Shown: positions 27,229 to 36,616 of the stretch, in pieces
Layout: every line of letters begins with the position of its first letter
How positions within the stretch are numbered: position 1 is the stretch's first letter
NCBI RefSeq assembly: GCF_013155125.1
Contig: NZ_CP053564.1
Location: 4,843,501-4,907,500 of the forward strand
Length of the DNA stretch: 64,000 bases
Direction: 5' to 3'
Source: Pseudonocardia broussonetiae
GTDB lineage: Bacteria > Actinomycetota > Actinomycetes > Mycobacteriales > Pseudonocardiaceae
Notes under the pieces: model-generated
Database searches by the model: none
What the model saw: only the letters and a program-made list of their open reading frames with translations
Told to the model about the DNA's origin: nothing
Made by a program: the position numbers and the translations under genes

Positions 27229-28050
27229 TCAGCCGGCGACGACGGCCGAGTCGATCGTGACGGGGGTGGTGGGCTGGCCGTCGCCCTCGGGCGTCGAGCC
27301 GGCCGCGGCGACCCCGTCGATCACGGCGAGGCCCTCGGGCGCGATCGAGCCGAACGCCGTGTACTCCGGCGGCAGCCCGGCGTCGCCGAAGACCATGAAG
27401 AACTGGCTGCCACCGCTGTCCGGCGCCGCCGTCTTGGCCATGGCGAGGATGCCGCGGCCGTAGGTCAGCTCGGGGAACACCTCGTCGGGGATGGTGTAGC
27501 CGGGGCCGCCGGTGCCGGTGCCGGTCGGGTCGCCGCACTGCAGCACCTGCAGGCCCGGAGCGGTGGTGAGGCGGTGGCACGGCGTGCCGTCGTAGTAGCC
27601 CTGCTGCGCGAGGCTCACGAAGCTGTTGACGGTGCACGGCGCCAGCGCGCGGTCCAGCGTCAGCGGCACGGTGCCCGCGCTCGTCGTCAGCGTGACGCCG
27701 ACGGTGCCCTCGGCGGACACGCCGGTGGCGGGCGGGAGCGTGGCGGGCTTCGCGGCCTCGCCGCCCGCGACGTAGGCGCAGTCGGTCGGGTTCGGCAGGG
27801 GCGTCGAACGCACCGGGAGCGGGACGATCTCGGCGGGCGCGGCGGGGTCGGTCGTCGGCGCGGCGGCGGTGTCGTCGCTGCCGCCGGTGAGCGTCGTGAG
27901 CAGCACGATCCCGACGACGACCACGACCACGACGGCCACCGAAGTGATCACCGCGACCCGCCTGCGGCGCTGCGCCTGCTGGGCCCGCCGCTCCTGCTGG
28001 CGCTCGAGCTTGCGCTTGGCCGCCTCGCGCCGCATCTGGTTGGTCGCCAC
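27229..28050 (-). CDS. ppiB: cyclophilin-type peptidyl-prolyl isomerase, membrane anchored
   Basis: 273 aa, matching Rv2582 by position and layout. The N-terminal basic segment ([20 protein letters not shown]) is followed by one transmembrane helix [20 protein letters not shown] (about residues 32-52), so the catalytic domain is outside. The cyclophilin core shows [19 protein letters not shown] [60 protein letters not shown] and YTAFGSI. It catalyses cis/trans proline isomerisation of exported proteins. GTG 28050 has GGAGGAGC upstream. It is divergent from the MBL-fold gene. Confidence 0.93.
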   Translation of the reverse strand: MATNQMRREAAKRKLERQQERRAQQAQRRRRVAVITSVAVVVVVVVGIVLLTTLTGGSDDTAAAPTTDPAAPAEIVPLPVRSTPLPNPTDCAYVAGGEAAKPATLPPATGVSAEGTVGVTLTTSAGTVPLTLDRALAPCTVNSFVSLAQQGYYDGTPCHRLTTAPGLQVLQCGDPTGTGTGGPGYTIPDEVFPELTYGRGILAMAKTAAPDSGGSQFFMVFGDAGLPPEYTAFGSIAPEGLAVIDGVAAAGSTPEGDGQPTTPVTIDSAVVAG

Positions 28051-28105
28051 CGTGCTCCTCCGTGTCCGCCGATCGGCCGACACGATAGCGATCGGCACCG
28101 GCCTC

Positions 28106-28111
28106 TACGCT
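28106..28111 (+). promoter_or_regulatory. -10 hexamer of MBL-hisS operon, leaderless
   Basis: TACGCT lies 6 bases before GTG 28118, with no ribosome site between: a leaderless arrangement. Confidence 0.45.
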
Positions 28112-28117
28112 GGTCGG

Positions 28118-28819
28118 GTGCTCGTCGCCGGATTCCCCGCAGGTTCCTTCCAGACCAACTGCTACGTCGTGGCCCCCGGTCCGGGGGAGGCGTGCGTCGT
28201 CGTCGACCCCGGCCAGGACGCCGTGGAGCAGCTCGACGCGCTCCTCGCGGAGCACCGGCTGACCCCGGTCGCCGTGCTGCTCACCCACGGGCACTTCGAC
28301 CACACGTTCAGCGTCACCCCGGTCTGCGACGGCCACGACATCGCCGCCTGGATCCACCCGGAGGACCGGGAGATGCTCGCCGACCCGATGAAGGGGCTGT
28401 CCCGGGAGTCGGCCGCGTTCTTCGGCGGGCGCCTGGAGATGCGCGAGCCGCGCTCGGTCGAGGAGATGACCGACGGCGCGACGCTCGACCTCGCCGGGCT
28501 CACGCTGCGCGTCGACCACACCCCCGGCCACACCCGCGGTTCAGTCATCTTCACCCCGACGTCTGGGGCCGACGCCGGCGCGGGCGCCGAGGTGATCATC
28601 GCGGGCGACACGCTGTTCGCCGGCTCGATCGGGCGCACCGACCTGCCCGGCGGCGACCACCAGCAGATGCTGGTGAGCCTGCGCGACAAGCTGCTCACCC
28701 GCTCCGACGAGGCACTGGTCCTGCCCGGGCACGGCGCCACCACGACGATCGGCCGGGAGCGGGCGTCGAACCCGTTCCTGCAGGGCCTCGACACGCCGGC
28801 GCCGGGGCGTGGGCTGTGA
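28118..28819 (+). CDS. MBL-fold metallo-hydrolase (glyoxalase II-like)
   Basis: 233 aa. The metal-binding HxHxDH motif is [16 protein letters not shown] (about residue 62). The other ligands are His in [12 protein letters not shown] (about 143) and Asp in [20 protein letters not shown] (about 170), and [13 protein letters not shown] closes the domain. The family contains hydroxyacylglutathione-hydrolase-like thiolesterases; in actinobacteria the thiol is probably not glutathione. Position before hisS matches Rv2581c. Its TGA overlaps the hisS GTG (GTGA). Confidence 0.92.
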   Translation: MLVAGFPAGSFQTNCYVVAPGPGEACVVVDPGQDAVEQLDALLAEHRLTPVAVLLTHGHFDHTFSVTPVCDGHDIAAWIHPEDREMLADPMKGLSRESAAFFGGRLEMREPRSVEEMTDGATLDLAGLTLRVDHTPGHTRGSVIFTPTSGADAGAGAEVIIAGDTLFAGSIGRTDLPGGDHQQMLVSLRDKLLTRSDEALVLPGHGATTTIGRERASNPFLQGLDTPAPGRGL

Positions 28820-30081
28820 CGACCCCGTTCGCCGCGCCGAAGGGGATCCCCGAGTACACCCCGCCCGACTCCGCCGCGTTCGCGCACGTCCGCGACACGC
28901 TCGTCGGGGCGGCCGGGCGCGCCGGGTACGGGCTGCTGGAGCTGCCGGTCTTCGAGGACACCGGGCTCTACGCCCGCGGTGTCGGCGAGTCGACCGACGT
29001 CGTCAGCAAGGAGATGTACACCTTCGCCGACCGCGGCGAGCGCTCGGTGACGCTGCGCCCCGAGGGCACCGCGGGCGTCGTCCGCTCCGTGATCGAGCAC
29101 GGCCTCGACCGCGCCGGGCTGCCGGTCAAGCTCTACTACGCGGGCCCGTTCTTCCGGTACGAGCGCCCGCAGGCCGGGCGCTACCGGCAGCTGCAGCAGG
29201 TGGGGATCGAGGCGATCGGCGTCGACGACCCCGCCCTGGACGCCGAGGTCATCGCCGTCGCCGACGAGGGCTTCCGGGCGCTGGGACTGCGCGGCTACCG
29301 CCTGGAGCTCACCTCGCTGGGCGACGAGGAGAGCCGCCCCGCCTACCGCACGCTGCTCACCGACTTCCTGTCCCGGCTCGACCTCGACGAGGCCACCCGC
29401 GAGCGGGCGCGGGTCAACCCGCTGCGCGTGCTCGACGACAAGCGCCCCGAGGTCCGCGCGCTCACGGCCGACGCGCCGCTGCTGCTGCACCACCTCTCGG
29501 CGGCCGCGAAGGACCACCACGACGCGGTCAAGGCGCACCTCGACGACCTCGGCGTCGCCTACGTCGAGAACCCGCGGATGGTGCGCGGGCTCGACTACTA
29601 CACGAAGACCACGTTCGAGTTCGTCCACGACGGGCTGGGCGCGCAGTCGGGCATCGGCGGCGGCGGGCGCTACGACGGGCTGATGGCGACGCTCGGCGGG
29701 CAGCCGCTGTCGGGCGTCGGCTTCGGGATCGGCGTCGACCGCACACTGCTCGCTTGCCGCGCCGAGGGCGTCTCGCCGTGGTCGGAGGCGCGCGTCGAGG
29801 TGTTCGGGGTGCCGCTGGGCGACGCCGCGAAGAGCCGGCTCGTCGTGCTGGCCGGGGCGCTGCGCCGCGCCGGGGTCCGCGTCGACGTCTCCTACGGCGG
29901 GCGCGGACTCAAGGGCGCGATGAAGTCGGCCGACCGCTCCGGCGCGCGCTACGCGCTCGTCCTCGGCGACCGAGACCTCGAGGCCGGCACCGTCGGCGTC
30001 AAGGACCTGGTGTCGGGGGAGCAGCGGCCGGTGGCGCTCGACGCCGTCGTCGACGAGCTCGTGTCGCTGCTCGGTGGCTGA
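28816..30081 (+). CDS. hisS: histidyl-tRNA synthetase
   Basis: 421 aa class II aminoacyl-tRNA synthetase. [19 protein letters not shown] is the N-terminal lead-in. Motif 2 is [20 protein letters not shown] (about residue 113). The histidine loop is [14 protein letters not shown] (about 258), and motif 3 is [15 protein letters not shown] / [13 protein letters not shown] (about 280-310). An anticodon-binding domain forms the last ~90 residues. Start GTG 28816 overlaps the MBL-fold stop. Its end overlaps the following methyltransferase GTG by 8 bp. Confidence 0.97.
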   Translation: MTTPFAAPKGIPEYTPPDSAAFAHVRDTLVGAAGRAGYGLLELPVFEDTGLYARGVGESTDVVSKEMYTFADRGERSVTLRPEGTAGVVRSVIEHGLDRAGLPVKLYYAGPFFRYERPQAGRYRQLQQVGIEAIGVDDPALDAEVIAVADEGFRALGLRGYRLELTSLGDEESRPAYRTLLTDFLSRLDLDEATRERARVNPLRVLDDKRPEVRALTADAPLLLHHLSAAAKDHHDAVKAHLDDLGVAYVENPRMVRGLDYYTKTTFEFVHDGLGAQSGIGGGGRYDGLMATLGGQPLSGVGFGIGVDRTLLACRAEGVSPWSEARVEVFGVPLGDAAKSRLVVLAGALRRAGVRVDVSYGGRGLKGAMKSADRSGARYALVLGDRDLEAGTVGVKDLVSGEQRPVALDAVVDELVSLLGG

Positions 30082-30646
30082 GACGCCGCCCTCGTCCTCC
30101 GGGGCCGCCGGGGCCGCGGGGTCCTCCGGGGCCTCCGACGCCGCCCGCTGGGACGCCCGGCACGCCGTCGCGGGTCCGGGCGCGTCGATGCCGCCGGGGG
30201 CCCTGCGCGGGCGCGAGCACCTGCTGCCCGCCGGCGGCCGCGCCCTCGACGTGGCCTGCGGGCGGGGGGCGGTGGCGGCGTGGCTCGCGGGCCGCGGGTT
30301 CGCCGTCGACGCGGTGGACGTCTCGCCGGTCGGGCTGGCGGCGGGCGCGGCGCTCGCCCCCGGCGTCACGTGGATCGCGCACGACCTCACCCTCGGGCTG
30401 CCGGTCTCCGGGCCCTACGACGTCGTGGTCTGCCAGCGCTACCGCGACCCGGCGCTCTACCCGGCGCTGGTCGAGGTCCTGGCGCCCGGCGGCCTGCTCG
30501 TGGTCACGGTGCTGGCGGAGGTGGGCGACTCGGGTGGGCCGTTCCGGGCCCCGCCCGGGGAGCTGGAGGCGGCGTTCGGGCACCTGAGGGTGCTCGCGTC
30601 GGAGGAGGGGAACGGGGAGGCGTCGCTCGTGGCGCTCGCTCCCTAG
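30074..30646 (+). CDS. class I SAM-dependent methyltransferase
   Basis: 190 aa. Motif [20 protein letters not shown] (about residue 57), motif [16 protein letters not shown], and [20 protein letters not shown] as the motif IV region. It has the compact size of small-molecule or tellurite-type methyltransferases; substrate unknown. The N-terminus is a low-complexity Ser/Gly/Ala stretch. GTG 30074 lies inside the hisS end, so it is translationally coupled to hisS. It meets the convergent YibE/F gene end to end (4-bp overlap). Confidence 0.85.
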   Translation: MAETPPSSSGAAGAAGSSGASDAARWDARHAVAGPGASMPPGALRGREHLLPAGGRALDVACGRGAVAAWLAGRGFAVDAVDVSPVGLAAGAALAPGVTWIAHDLTLGLPVSGPYDVVVCQRYRDPALYPALVEVLAPGGLLVVTVLAEVGDSGGPFRAPPGELEAAFGHLRVLASEEGNGEASLVALAP

Positions 30647-32094
30647 ACCTCCAGCGCCTCCCGGCTCTCCCGGCTCGCCACCACCGCCGCCAACGCGGTC
30701 GTGATCGGCACCGAGGCGACCAGGCCGATGCTGCCGACGAGCGTCCGCACGATCTCGGTGGCCACCGCCTGGGACGTGGCGACGTCACCCAGCCCCTGGC
30801 CGGACAGCGAGAACAGCAGCAGCAGCGGCAGCGAGGCGCCCGCGTAGGCCAGCACCAGCGTGTTGACCGCCGAGGCCACGTGGTCGCGCCCGATCCGCAT
30901 GGCCGCGGTGAACAGCGCGGGCGCCGCCATGCCGGGGTCGGCCCGGCGGAGCTCCCAGACGGCGCTGGTCTGGGTGACGGTGACGTCGTCGAGCACGCCG
31001 AGCGCGCCGATGACGACACCGGCGAGCAGCAGCCCGCGGGCGTCGACGCCGGAGCCGAGCGAGGCGATGAGGGTGGCCGTCTGGTCGTCGAGCCCGGTGA
31101 GCCGCGCGGCCGCGGAGAACAGCGCGCCCAGCACGCCGATCAGCGCGAGCGAGGCGAGCGTGCCGAGCACCGCCGTCGAGGTGCGGGCGGACGGGCCGTG
31201 GGTCAGGTAGAGGACCGCGAACATGATCAGGCACGAGCCGACGACGGCGACGGCGAGCGGGTCGCGCCCGTCGAGGATCGCGGGCAGCACGAACGCCAGC
31301 AGCACGACGAAGGTCAGCGCCAGCGCGCCGAGGGCGGCGAGGCCGCGCCAGCGCGCCAGCACCAGGACCGCGGCGGCGAACAGCACGGTGAGCCAGACGA
31401 GCGCTCCGCCGCGCTGGAAGTCGACGACCTGGTAGGAGCCGGGATCGGCGGGGTCGCCGCCGGAGTAGCCGAGCACGATGTCGTCGCCGACGCCGAAGGT
31501 CGGGGTGCTGGGCTCGACGGGCACGATCTGCACGAGGTCGCGGCCCGGGAGCGGCCCGTCGGCCATCCGGACGACGATCCCGACGCACCCGCCCTCGCCG
31601 CTGCCGGGGGAGCAGTCGGTGGCCTGCGCCGCGGTGATCTCGCCCTGCACCGGCTGCTGGGCGGCGGCCGCCGCGGGCACGGGCGCAGTGCCCGGCCACA
31701 GCAGGACCACCCCGACCAGCGTGGCCAGGGCGCAGGGCACGAGCAGGGCGGCGATGAGGATCCGGACGCGGCGCCCGGCGGGGGCGGCGGGTCCGTGTCC
31801 GTGGCCGTGCCCCGCGGCGGGGGCGTGGCCGTGCTCCGCGACCGCGGCGGGCGCCGCCCGGCGGCGGCGCCGCCCACTGTTGACCGGCGGCGCCGGCTCC
31901 GCGGCGGGACCGGCGACGGAACCGGCGGCGGGACCGGCAACGGCACCGGCGACGGCACCGGCGACGGGACCGGCGGCGGTCCCGGGGGCGGGACCGGCGA
32001 CGGACCGCCGGCGGCGCCCGCCGGTGGACGTGCCGGTCGCGACCCGGATCGGCCCGGTGGGGGCGTCGGGTTCGGGCTGCTCGGGTCCGGGCAC
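30643..32094 (-). CDS. YibE/F family membrane protein
   Basis: 483 aa. An N-terminal cytoplasmic tail of ~110 residues is low complexity, with repeated AVAGAVAG/AGPAAG units and a His/Gly-rich AGHGHGHG. One helix (RILIAALLVPCALATLVGVV) leads to an extracytoplasmic domain with paired Cys (ATDCSPGSGEGGC). Seven or so helices follow, with the YibE/F signature LGVLDDVTVTQTSAVWELRR and LVLAYAGASLPLLLLFS. Function is not established; members are called YibE/F in Lactococcus. I chose GTG 32094, with GGAGGA upstream. Confidence 0.88.
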   Translation of the reverse strand: MPGPEQPEPDAPTGPIRVATGTSTGGRRRRSVAGPAPGTAAGPVAGAVAGAVAGPAAGSVAGPAAEPAPPVNSGRRRRRAAPAAVAEHGHAPAAGHGHGHGPAAPAGRRVRILIAALLVPCALATLVGVVLLWPGTAPVPAAAAAQQPVQGEITAAQATDCSPGSGEGGCVGIVVRMADGPLPGRDLVQIVPVEPSTPTFGVGDDIVLGYSGGDPADPGSYQVVDFQRGGALVWLTVLFAAAVLVLARWRGLAALGALALTFVVLLAFVLPAILDGRDPLAVAVVGSCLIMFAVLYLTHGPSARTSTAVLGTLASLALIGVLGALFSAAARLTGLDDQTATLIASLGSGVDARGLLLAGVVIGALGVLDDVTVTQTSAVWELRRADPGMAAPALFTAAMRIGRDHVASAVNTLVLAYAGASLPLLLLFSLSGQGLGDVATSQAVATEIVRTLVGSIGLVASVPITTALAAVVASRESREALEV

Positions 32095-32144
32095 GGGCCC
32101 ATCCTCCCCGCGCCGCGCGTGCCCGGACCACCGGGCCGCCGCGC

Positions 32145-33554
32145 CTACAGGATCAGGCTCGCGACGAACGCCAGCGCGAACCCGACCACGCCGATGAGGG
32201 TCTCCATCACCGTCCAGGTCTGCAGGGTCGTGCGCACGTCCATGTTGAGGAAGCGTCCGACCAGCCAGAACCCGGAGTCGTTGACGTGCGACAGCACCGT
32301 CGACCCGCCCGCGATCGCGATGACGACCAGCGCCACGTCGATCCGGGAGAGCCCCTCGGCGGCGACGACGGGCGCGATGAGGCCCGCGGTCGTCGTCAGG
32401 GCCACGGTCGCCGAACCCTGCGCGACGCGCAGCGCGGTGGCGATCACGAACGCCGCGACGATGACCGGGAGGCCGATGGCGCCCAGGCTCTCGGCGAGCG
32501 CGTCGCCGATGCCGCTGGTGCGCAGGATCCCGCCGAACGCGCCACCCGCACCGGTGATGAGGATGATCGCGCAGACCGGGCCGAGCGAGGAGTTGACGAT
32601 CTCCTCGGCCTCGGCCCGGGTGAAGCGCTCCCGGCTCAGCACGAACAGCGCCACCAGCACCGTGATCAGCAGGGCCACCGGGGTCTGCCCGAGGAGCCGC
32701 AGCGCACCGACCGTCGTGGTGTCGCCGTCGATGACGCCCGCGGTCGCGAGCGTGTTCAACCCGGTGTTGAGCAGGATGAGGACCAGCGGGAGCAGCAGGA
32801 GCAGCAGGACGGTGCTGAACCGCGGCGGCGCCGTGCGGGTGTCGGACCGGACGTCGGTCCGGGTGCCGCCCGACCCGCCGTCGGCGTCGGCCGTGAGGAC
32901 GTCGGGCACCGGCACGTCGAACCGGCGGCCGCTCCACAGACCGAACAAGTACGACGCGACGTACCAGGTGGGCAGGCCGATGACCAGCCCGACCACGAGC
33001 ACCAGGCCGATGTCGGCGGCCAGGATCCCGGCGGCGCCGACCGGACCGGGGTGCGGCGGCACGAACGCGTGCATGACGGCGAACGCGCCGGCCGAGGGCA
33101 GCGCGTAGGTGAGGACGGAGCCCCCGAACCGGCGCGCGACGCTGAAGATGATCGGCAGGAACACGACGAAGCCGGCGTCGAAGAAGATCGGGAAGCCGAA
33201 GAGCAGCGACGCGACGCCCAGGGCGAGGGGTGCCCGCTGCTCGCCGAACCGGGCGACGAGGGTGTCGGCGAGCGTCTGCGCACCGCCGGTGACCTCCAGC
33301 AGCTTGCCGATCATCGCACCCAGGCCGACGAGCAGCGCGACGCTGGCCAGCGTCGTGCCGAAACCGTCGAGCAGTGCCGGGACGACCTCGTCGACCGGGA
33401 TGCCGGCGACAAGCGCCGTCAGCAGGCTGACCAGGATCAGGGCGATGAAGGCGTGCAGCCGCAGCGCCATGATCAGGACGAGCAGCAGCGCCACCGCCGC
33501 CACCGCGATCAGCAGCAGGACGCCGGTGCTGTGCACCGGGACGAAGTCCTCCAT
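32145..33554 (-). CDS. gntT: gluconate:H+ symporter (GntP family)
   Basis: 469 aa with about 12-14 membrane helices. Family features: LRLHAFIALILVSLLTALVAG, FGFPIFFDAGFVVFLPIIF, AFVPPHPGPVGAAGILAADIG and ALRVAQGSATVALTTTAGL, ending SHVNDSGFWLVGRFL. It imports gluconate with protons. It starts in a TGATG overlap with gntK, so the kinase and transporter are made together and imported gluconate is phosphorylated directly. Confidence 0.93.
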   Translation of the reverse strand: MEDFVPVHSTGVLLLIAVAAVALLLVLIMALRLHAFIALILVSLLTALVAGIPVDEVVPALLDGFGTTLASVALLVGLGAMIGKLLEVTGGAQTLADTLVARFGEQRAPLALGVASLLFGFPIFFDAGFVVFLPIIFSVARRFGGSVLTYALPSAGAFAVMHAFVPPHPGPVGAAGILAADIGLVLVVGLVIGLPTWYVASYLFGLWSGRRFDVPVPDVLTADADGGSGGTRTDVRSDTRTAPPRFSTVLLLLLLPLVLILLNTGLNTLATAGVIDGDTTTVGALRLLGQTPVALLITVLVALFVLSRERFTRAEAEEIVNSSLGPVCAIILITGAGGAFGGILRTSGIGDALAESLGAIGLPVIVAAFVIATALRVAQGSATVALTTTAGLIAPVVAAEGLSRIDVALVVIAIAGGSTVLSHVNDSGFWLVGRFLNMDVRTTLQTWTVMETLIGVVGFALAFVASLIL

Positions 33555-34087
33555 CAGCGCTCCTCCTCCGCACTCGCCGCCACCGGGGCGTCCAGCGCGG
33601 CGAGCGCGCGCTCGGCCACCTCCGAGGGCTCGCCGGTGGTCTCGACGCCGACGCCCGGCTCGTCGGGCTCCAACGGCTCCAGCGTGGCGAGCTGGCTGCT
33701 CAGCAGGGAGGGCGGCATGTAGTGCCCGCGCCGCGCGGTGATCCGCTGCTCGATCAGGTCCGGCGGGGCGAGCAGGTGCACGAAGAACACCGAGGGGTGC
33801 CCGTCGCGCAGCAGGTCGCGGTAGCGGCGCTTGAGCGCGGAGCAGGTGATGACGGCACCGGTGCCCGCCTGCTCGTGCTCGCCGATCCAGTCGGCGATCC
33901 GGCGCAGCCACGGCCACCGGTCGTCGTCGTCGAGGGGGTGCCCCGCCGCCATCTTCTGCCGGTTCGCCTCCGTGTGCAGGTCGTCGCCCTCGGCGAACAC
34001 CCACCCCGTGCTCCGCACCAGCTCCTGCGCCACCGACGTCTTCCCGACGCCCGAGACGCCCATCACCACCAGCGTTCGTCGGTCCAT
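33554..34087 (-). CDS. gntK: gluconokinase
   Basis: 177 aa. Walker A is VVMGVSGVGKTSVAQEL (about residue 7), followed by FAEGDDLHTEANRQKMAAGH and PLDDDDRWPWLRRIADW, which are diagnostic of the gluconokinase/shikimate-kinase-like family. ITCSALKRRYRDLLRDG holds the Walker B-like segment. ATP + gluconate to 6-phosphogluconate. ATG 34087 is the likely start; a GTG six codons upstream is possible and neither has a good ribosome site. The divergent radical SAM gene and its SOS box lie just upstream. Confidence 0.93.
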   Translation of the reverse strand: MDRRTLVVMGVSGVGKTSVAQELVRSTGWVFAEGDDLHTEANRQKMAAGHPLDDDDRWPWLRRIADWIGEHEQAGTGAVITCSALKRRYRDLLRDGHPSVFFVHLLAPPDLIEQRITARRGHYMPPSLLSSQLATLEPLEPDEPGVGVETTGEPSEVAERALAALDAPVAASAEEER

Positions 34088-34158
34088 GGGAGCAGAGTGG
34101 CGCACGACACCGACAGTCGCTGATCGAGACCCGTCGGAAGCGGCACTTGCCGAACCGT

Positions 34159-34174
34159 TCGAACGTGTGTTCGA
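34159..34174 (+). promoter_or_regulatory. perfect LexA (SOS) box upstream of the radical SAM gene
   Basis: TCGAACGTGTGTTCGA is an exact match to the palindromic actinobacterial SOS box. It ends 8 bases before the ATG at 34183. It is 71 bases upstream of gntK on the other strand, but its closeness to the radical SAM start makes that gene the likely target. Confidence 0.92.
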
Positions 34175-34182
34175 CTAGGTCC

Positions 34183-36195
34183 ATGCGGTGGAGCGGGCAG
34201 CAGGTCCAGGACGACGGGGTCGGCGCGGAGGCGGCGCTGCCCGGGTTGCGCGGGTTGCTGCGCTCGGTCCGCACGCCGGAGTTCGCCGGCACGGTGTTCC
34301 ACGAGGTGGAGGCGCGCTCGGCGCTCAACCGCGTGCCCGGCACGTCGCCGGTGCCGTTCCGGTGGACGGTCAACCCGTACCGCGGGTGCTCGCACGCCTG
34401 CGTCTACTGCCTGGCCGGGCCCACCCGCGTGCTGATGGCCGACGGGTCCACCCGCCCGATCGCGGAGCTGCGCGTCGGCGACGCCGTCGTGGGCACCGAG
34501 CGGGTCGACGGGCGTCGCCGCTACGTGCGCACCACCGTCCACGCGCACTGGTCCACGGCCAAGCCCGCCGTCCGGCTGCGCCTGTCGGGCGGCACCGAGA
34601 TCGTCGCGAGCGGCGAGCACCGCTTCCTCACCGACTCGGGCTGGCGCCACGTCACCGGCGGCTGGTGCCGCTCGGGCCGCCGCCCGCGCCTGCGTCCCGG
34701 CAGCGCGCTGCTGGGGCCGGGGGCGTTCGCGGCGCGAGCGGCCTCGCCGACGCCCGGGTACCGGCGCGGCTACCTGTCCGGGCTGGTCCGCGCCGACGGC
34801 CCCACGCCCGCGGAGCCCGACCGCTGCTTCCCCTCGGCCCACCTGGAGCTCGAGGCGCTCGGGCGCGCCCACCACTACCTCGCCGAGGCGGCGCGGGAGG
34901 CGCCGGTGCTGGCCGCTGTCGGGGGAGTGGTCGACGGCCGCATCGCGCCGCCCGTGCCGCGGGCCGGGATCGCGCCGGTCGCGGAGGTCGTGCGCTGGCC
35001 CGAGCACCCGGGCGACGACTGGTGCGCCGGGTTCCTGGCCGGCGTCGTCGACGCGCGGGGTGCGGTCGCGCACGGCGAGCTGCGGGTCCGCCACGCCGAC
35101 GAGGAGGTCGTCGGGCGCGTCGCCGGGGCGCTGCACCGGCTCGGGTTCGGCTTCGCGATGGAGGGCGCCGAGCGCGGCGAGCGGGTCGTCCGGCTCACCG
35201 GGGGGCCGGCGGCGTTCGTGCGGTTCCTGCAGGTCGCCGGGCCCGCGGTGGGCCGCCGCCGCGACCTCACGGGGGCGCCGGTCGAGGTGGCGGCCGAGGT
35301 CGTCGCCGTCGAGCCGACCGGGCGCGTCGAGGCGATGTACGACATCACCACCGGCACCGGCGACTTCGTGGCCGAGGGCGTCGTCAGCCACAACTGCTTC
35401 GCCCGCGGCACCCACTCCTACCTCGACCTCGACACCGGGGCCGACTTCGACAGCCAGATCGTCGTCAAGGTCAACGTCGCCCGCGTGCTCGACCGCGAGC
35501 TGCGCCGCCCGCGCTGGGAGCGCGAGCCGGTCGCGATGGGCACCAACACCGACCCCTACCAGCGCGCCGAGGGCCGCTACCGGCTCATGCCCGGCGTCAT
35601 CGACGCCCTCGCCCGCTCGGGCACCCCGTTCTCCCTGCTGACGAAGGGCACCGTCCTCACGCGCGACCTGCCCCGCCTCGCCGCGGCCGCCCGCGACGTC
35701 CCGGTCGGGCTGGGCGTGTCGATCGCCCTGCTCGATCGCCCGCTGCAGGCCCGCCTCGAACCCGGCACGCCCTCGCCCGAGGCCCGGCTCGACCTGGTCC
35801 GCCGCATCACCGACGCCGGCCTGAGCTGCGGCGTCATGGTGGCGCCGGTCCTGCCGCTCCTCACCGACTCGGAGGAGGCGCTCGACGCCCTCCTCGCCCG
35901 CATCCGCGCGGCCGGCGCCACCGGCGCGAGCGTCATGGCCCTGCACCTGCGCCCCGGCACGCGGGAGTGGTTCCTGGCCTGGCTCGCCCGCGAGCACCCC
36001 CGCCTGGTCGACCGCTACGCCCGCCTCTACCGCCGCGGCTCCTACGTCGACGCGGAGTACCGCCGCGCCCTCTCCGCCCGCGTCGGCCCCCTGCTCCGCC
36101 GCCACGGCCTGGCGTCGGAGGTGGGGGTGGTGCGCGGGGCGGCCGACCTGGCCCGCGCCGCCTTCCAGGTGCCCGAGCAGCTGACCCTCCTCTGA
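34183..36195 (+). CDS. Rv2578c-family radical SAM protein containing an intein
   Basis: 670 aa precursor; 341 aa after splicing. The host is a radical SAM enzyme of the spore-photoproduct-lyase-like Rv2578c family: VNPYRGCSHACVYC...FARGTHSYLDLDTGADFD, then GTNTDPYQRAEGRYRLMPG and TGASVMALHLRPGTREWF (in parts). The CxxxCxxC cluster cysteines are at 69, 73 and the splice junction. The intein (residues 76-404) begins CLAGPTRVLMADGSTRPIAE and ends VVSHN; the +1 residue Cys405 supplies the third cluster cysteine after splicing. The ATG at 34183 gives the MRW start known from Rv2578c. With the SOS box this looks like a DNA-damage-inducible enzyme; substrate unknown. Confidence 0.93.
   Translation: MRWSGQQVQDDGVGAEAALPGLRGLLRSVRTPEFAGTVFHEVEARSALNRVPGTSPVPFRWTVNPYRGCSHACVYCLAGPTRVLMADGSTRPIAELRVGDAVVGTERVDGRRRYVRTTVHAHWSTAKPAVRLRLSGGTEIVASGEHRFLTDSGWRHVTGGWCRSGRRPRLRPGSALLGPGAFAARAASPTPGYRRGYLSGLVRADGPTPAEPDRCFPSAHLELEALGRAHHYLAEAAREAPVLAAVGGVVDGRIAPPVPRAGIAPVAEVVRWPEHPGDDWCAGFLAGVVDARGAVAHGELRVRHADEEVVGRVAGALHRLGFGFAMEGAERGERVVRLTGGPAAFVRFLQVAGPAVGRRRDLTGAPVEVAAEVVAVEPTGRVEAMYDITTGTGDFVAEGVVSHNCFARGTHSYLDLDTGADFDSQIVVKVNVARVLDRELRRPRWEREPVAMGTNTDPYQRAEGRYRLMPGVIDALARSGTPFSLLTKGTVLTRDLPRLAAAARDVPVGLGVSIALLDRPLQARLEPGTPSPEARLDLVRRITDAGLSCGVMVAPVLPLLTDSEEALDALLARIRAAGATGASVMALHLRPGTREWFLAWLAREHPRLVDRYARLYRRGSYVDAEYRRALSARVGPLLRRHGLASEVGVVRGAADLARAAFQVPEQLTLL
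34408..35394 (+). other. intein with degenerate LAGLIDADG endonuclease
   Basis: 329-residue in-frame insertion. Block A starts with Cys76 (CLAGPTRVLMADG), block B region is GTEIVASGEHRFLTDSG, block F is MYDITTGTGDFVAEG, and block G is VVSHN followed by Cys. Two dodecapeptide motifs mark a homing endonuclease: YLSGLVRADG (residues 197-206) keeps its acidic residue (Asp205), but FLAGVVDARG (284-293) has Arg292 where the catalytic Asp belongs. The splicing residues look intact, so protein splicing should work while DNA cleavage is probably lost. Confidence 0.92.
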
Positions 36196-36248
36196 GTCGC
36201 GGGGCAGGCGGCGGCGGGGCGGGGCGGCGGGAAGTCGCGCGTGGGCGG

Positions 36249-36335
36249 TTCCCGCGCGCGATCCCGGTTCCCGCGCGCTGAACACGTTCCCGCGCGGTCC
36301 CGGGGGCGCGCGGGAGCAGGAAACGCGCGCGGGAG
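36249..36335. repeat. five-box array, unit 1
   Basis: TTCCCGCGCG at 36249, 36268 and 36287 (19-bp steps), then the inverse form CGCGCGGGAG at 36307 and 36326 (19-bp step). Confidence 0.9.
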
Positions 36336-36529
36336 CGGCCGGCGGGGGTCCACGGATGACGTCGGGGGCGCGAGGGCGTGGTGGCCGCCCCTTCTGCGCA
36401 TCTCCGGGCAGCTCATGATCGGCTGGACGCAGGCGCGACGCGAAGGGGGGCGGTGCGCGCACACCGCGTTCCGCGGAACACGCAGGTGGGCGCCGCCGTC
36501 TTCGCCGCCCTGCGCCGCCACGACGGCGG

Positions 36530-36616
36530 TTCCCGCGCGCGAATCAGGTTCCCGCGCGCTGAACACGTTCCCGCGCGGTCCCGGAGGCGCGCGGGAGCAG
36601 GAAACGCGCGCGGGAA
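36530..36616. repeat. five-box array, unit 2
   Basis: TTCCCGCGCG at 36530, 36549 and 36568; CGCGCGGGA(G/A) at 36588 and 36607. Geometry identical to unit 1 (offsets 0, 19, 38, 58, 77). Confidence 0.9.
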
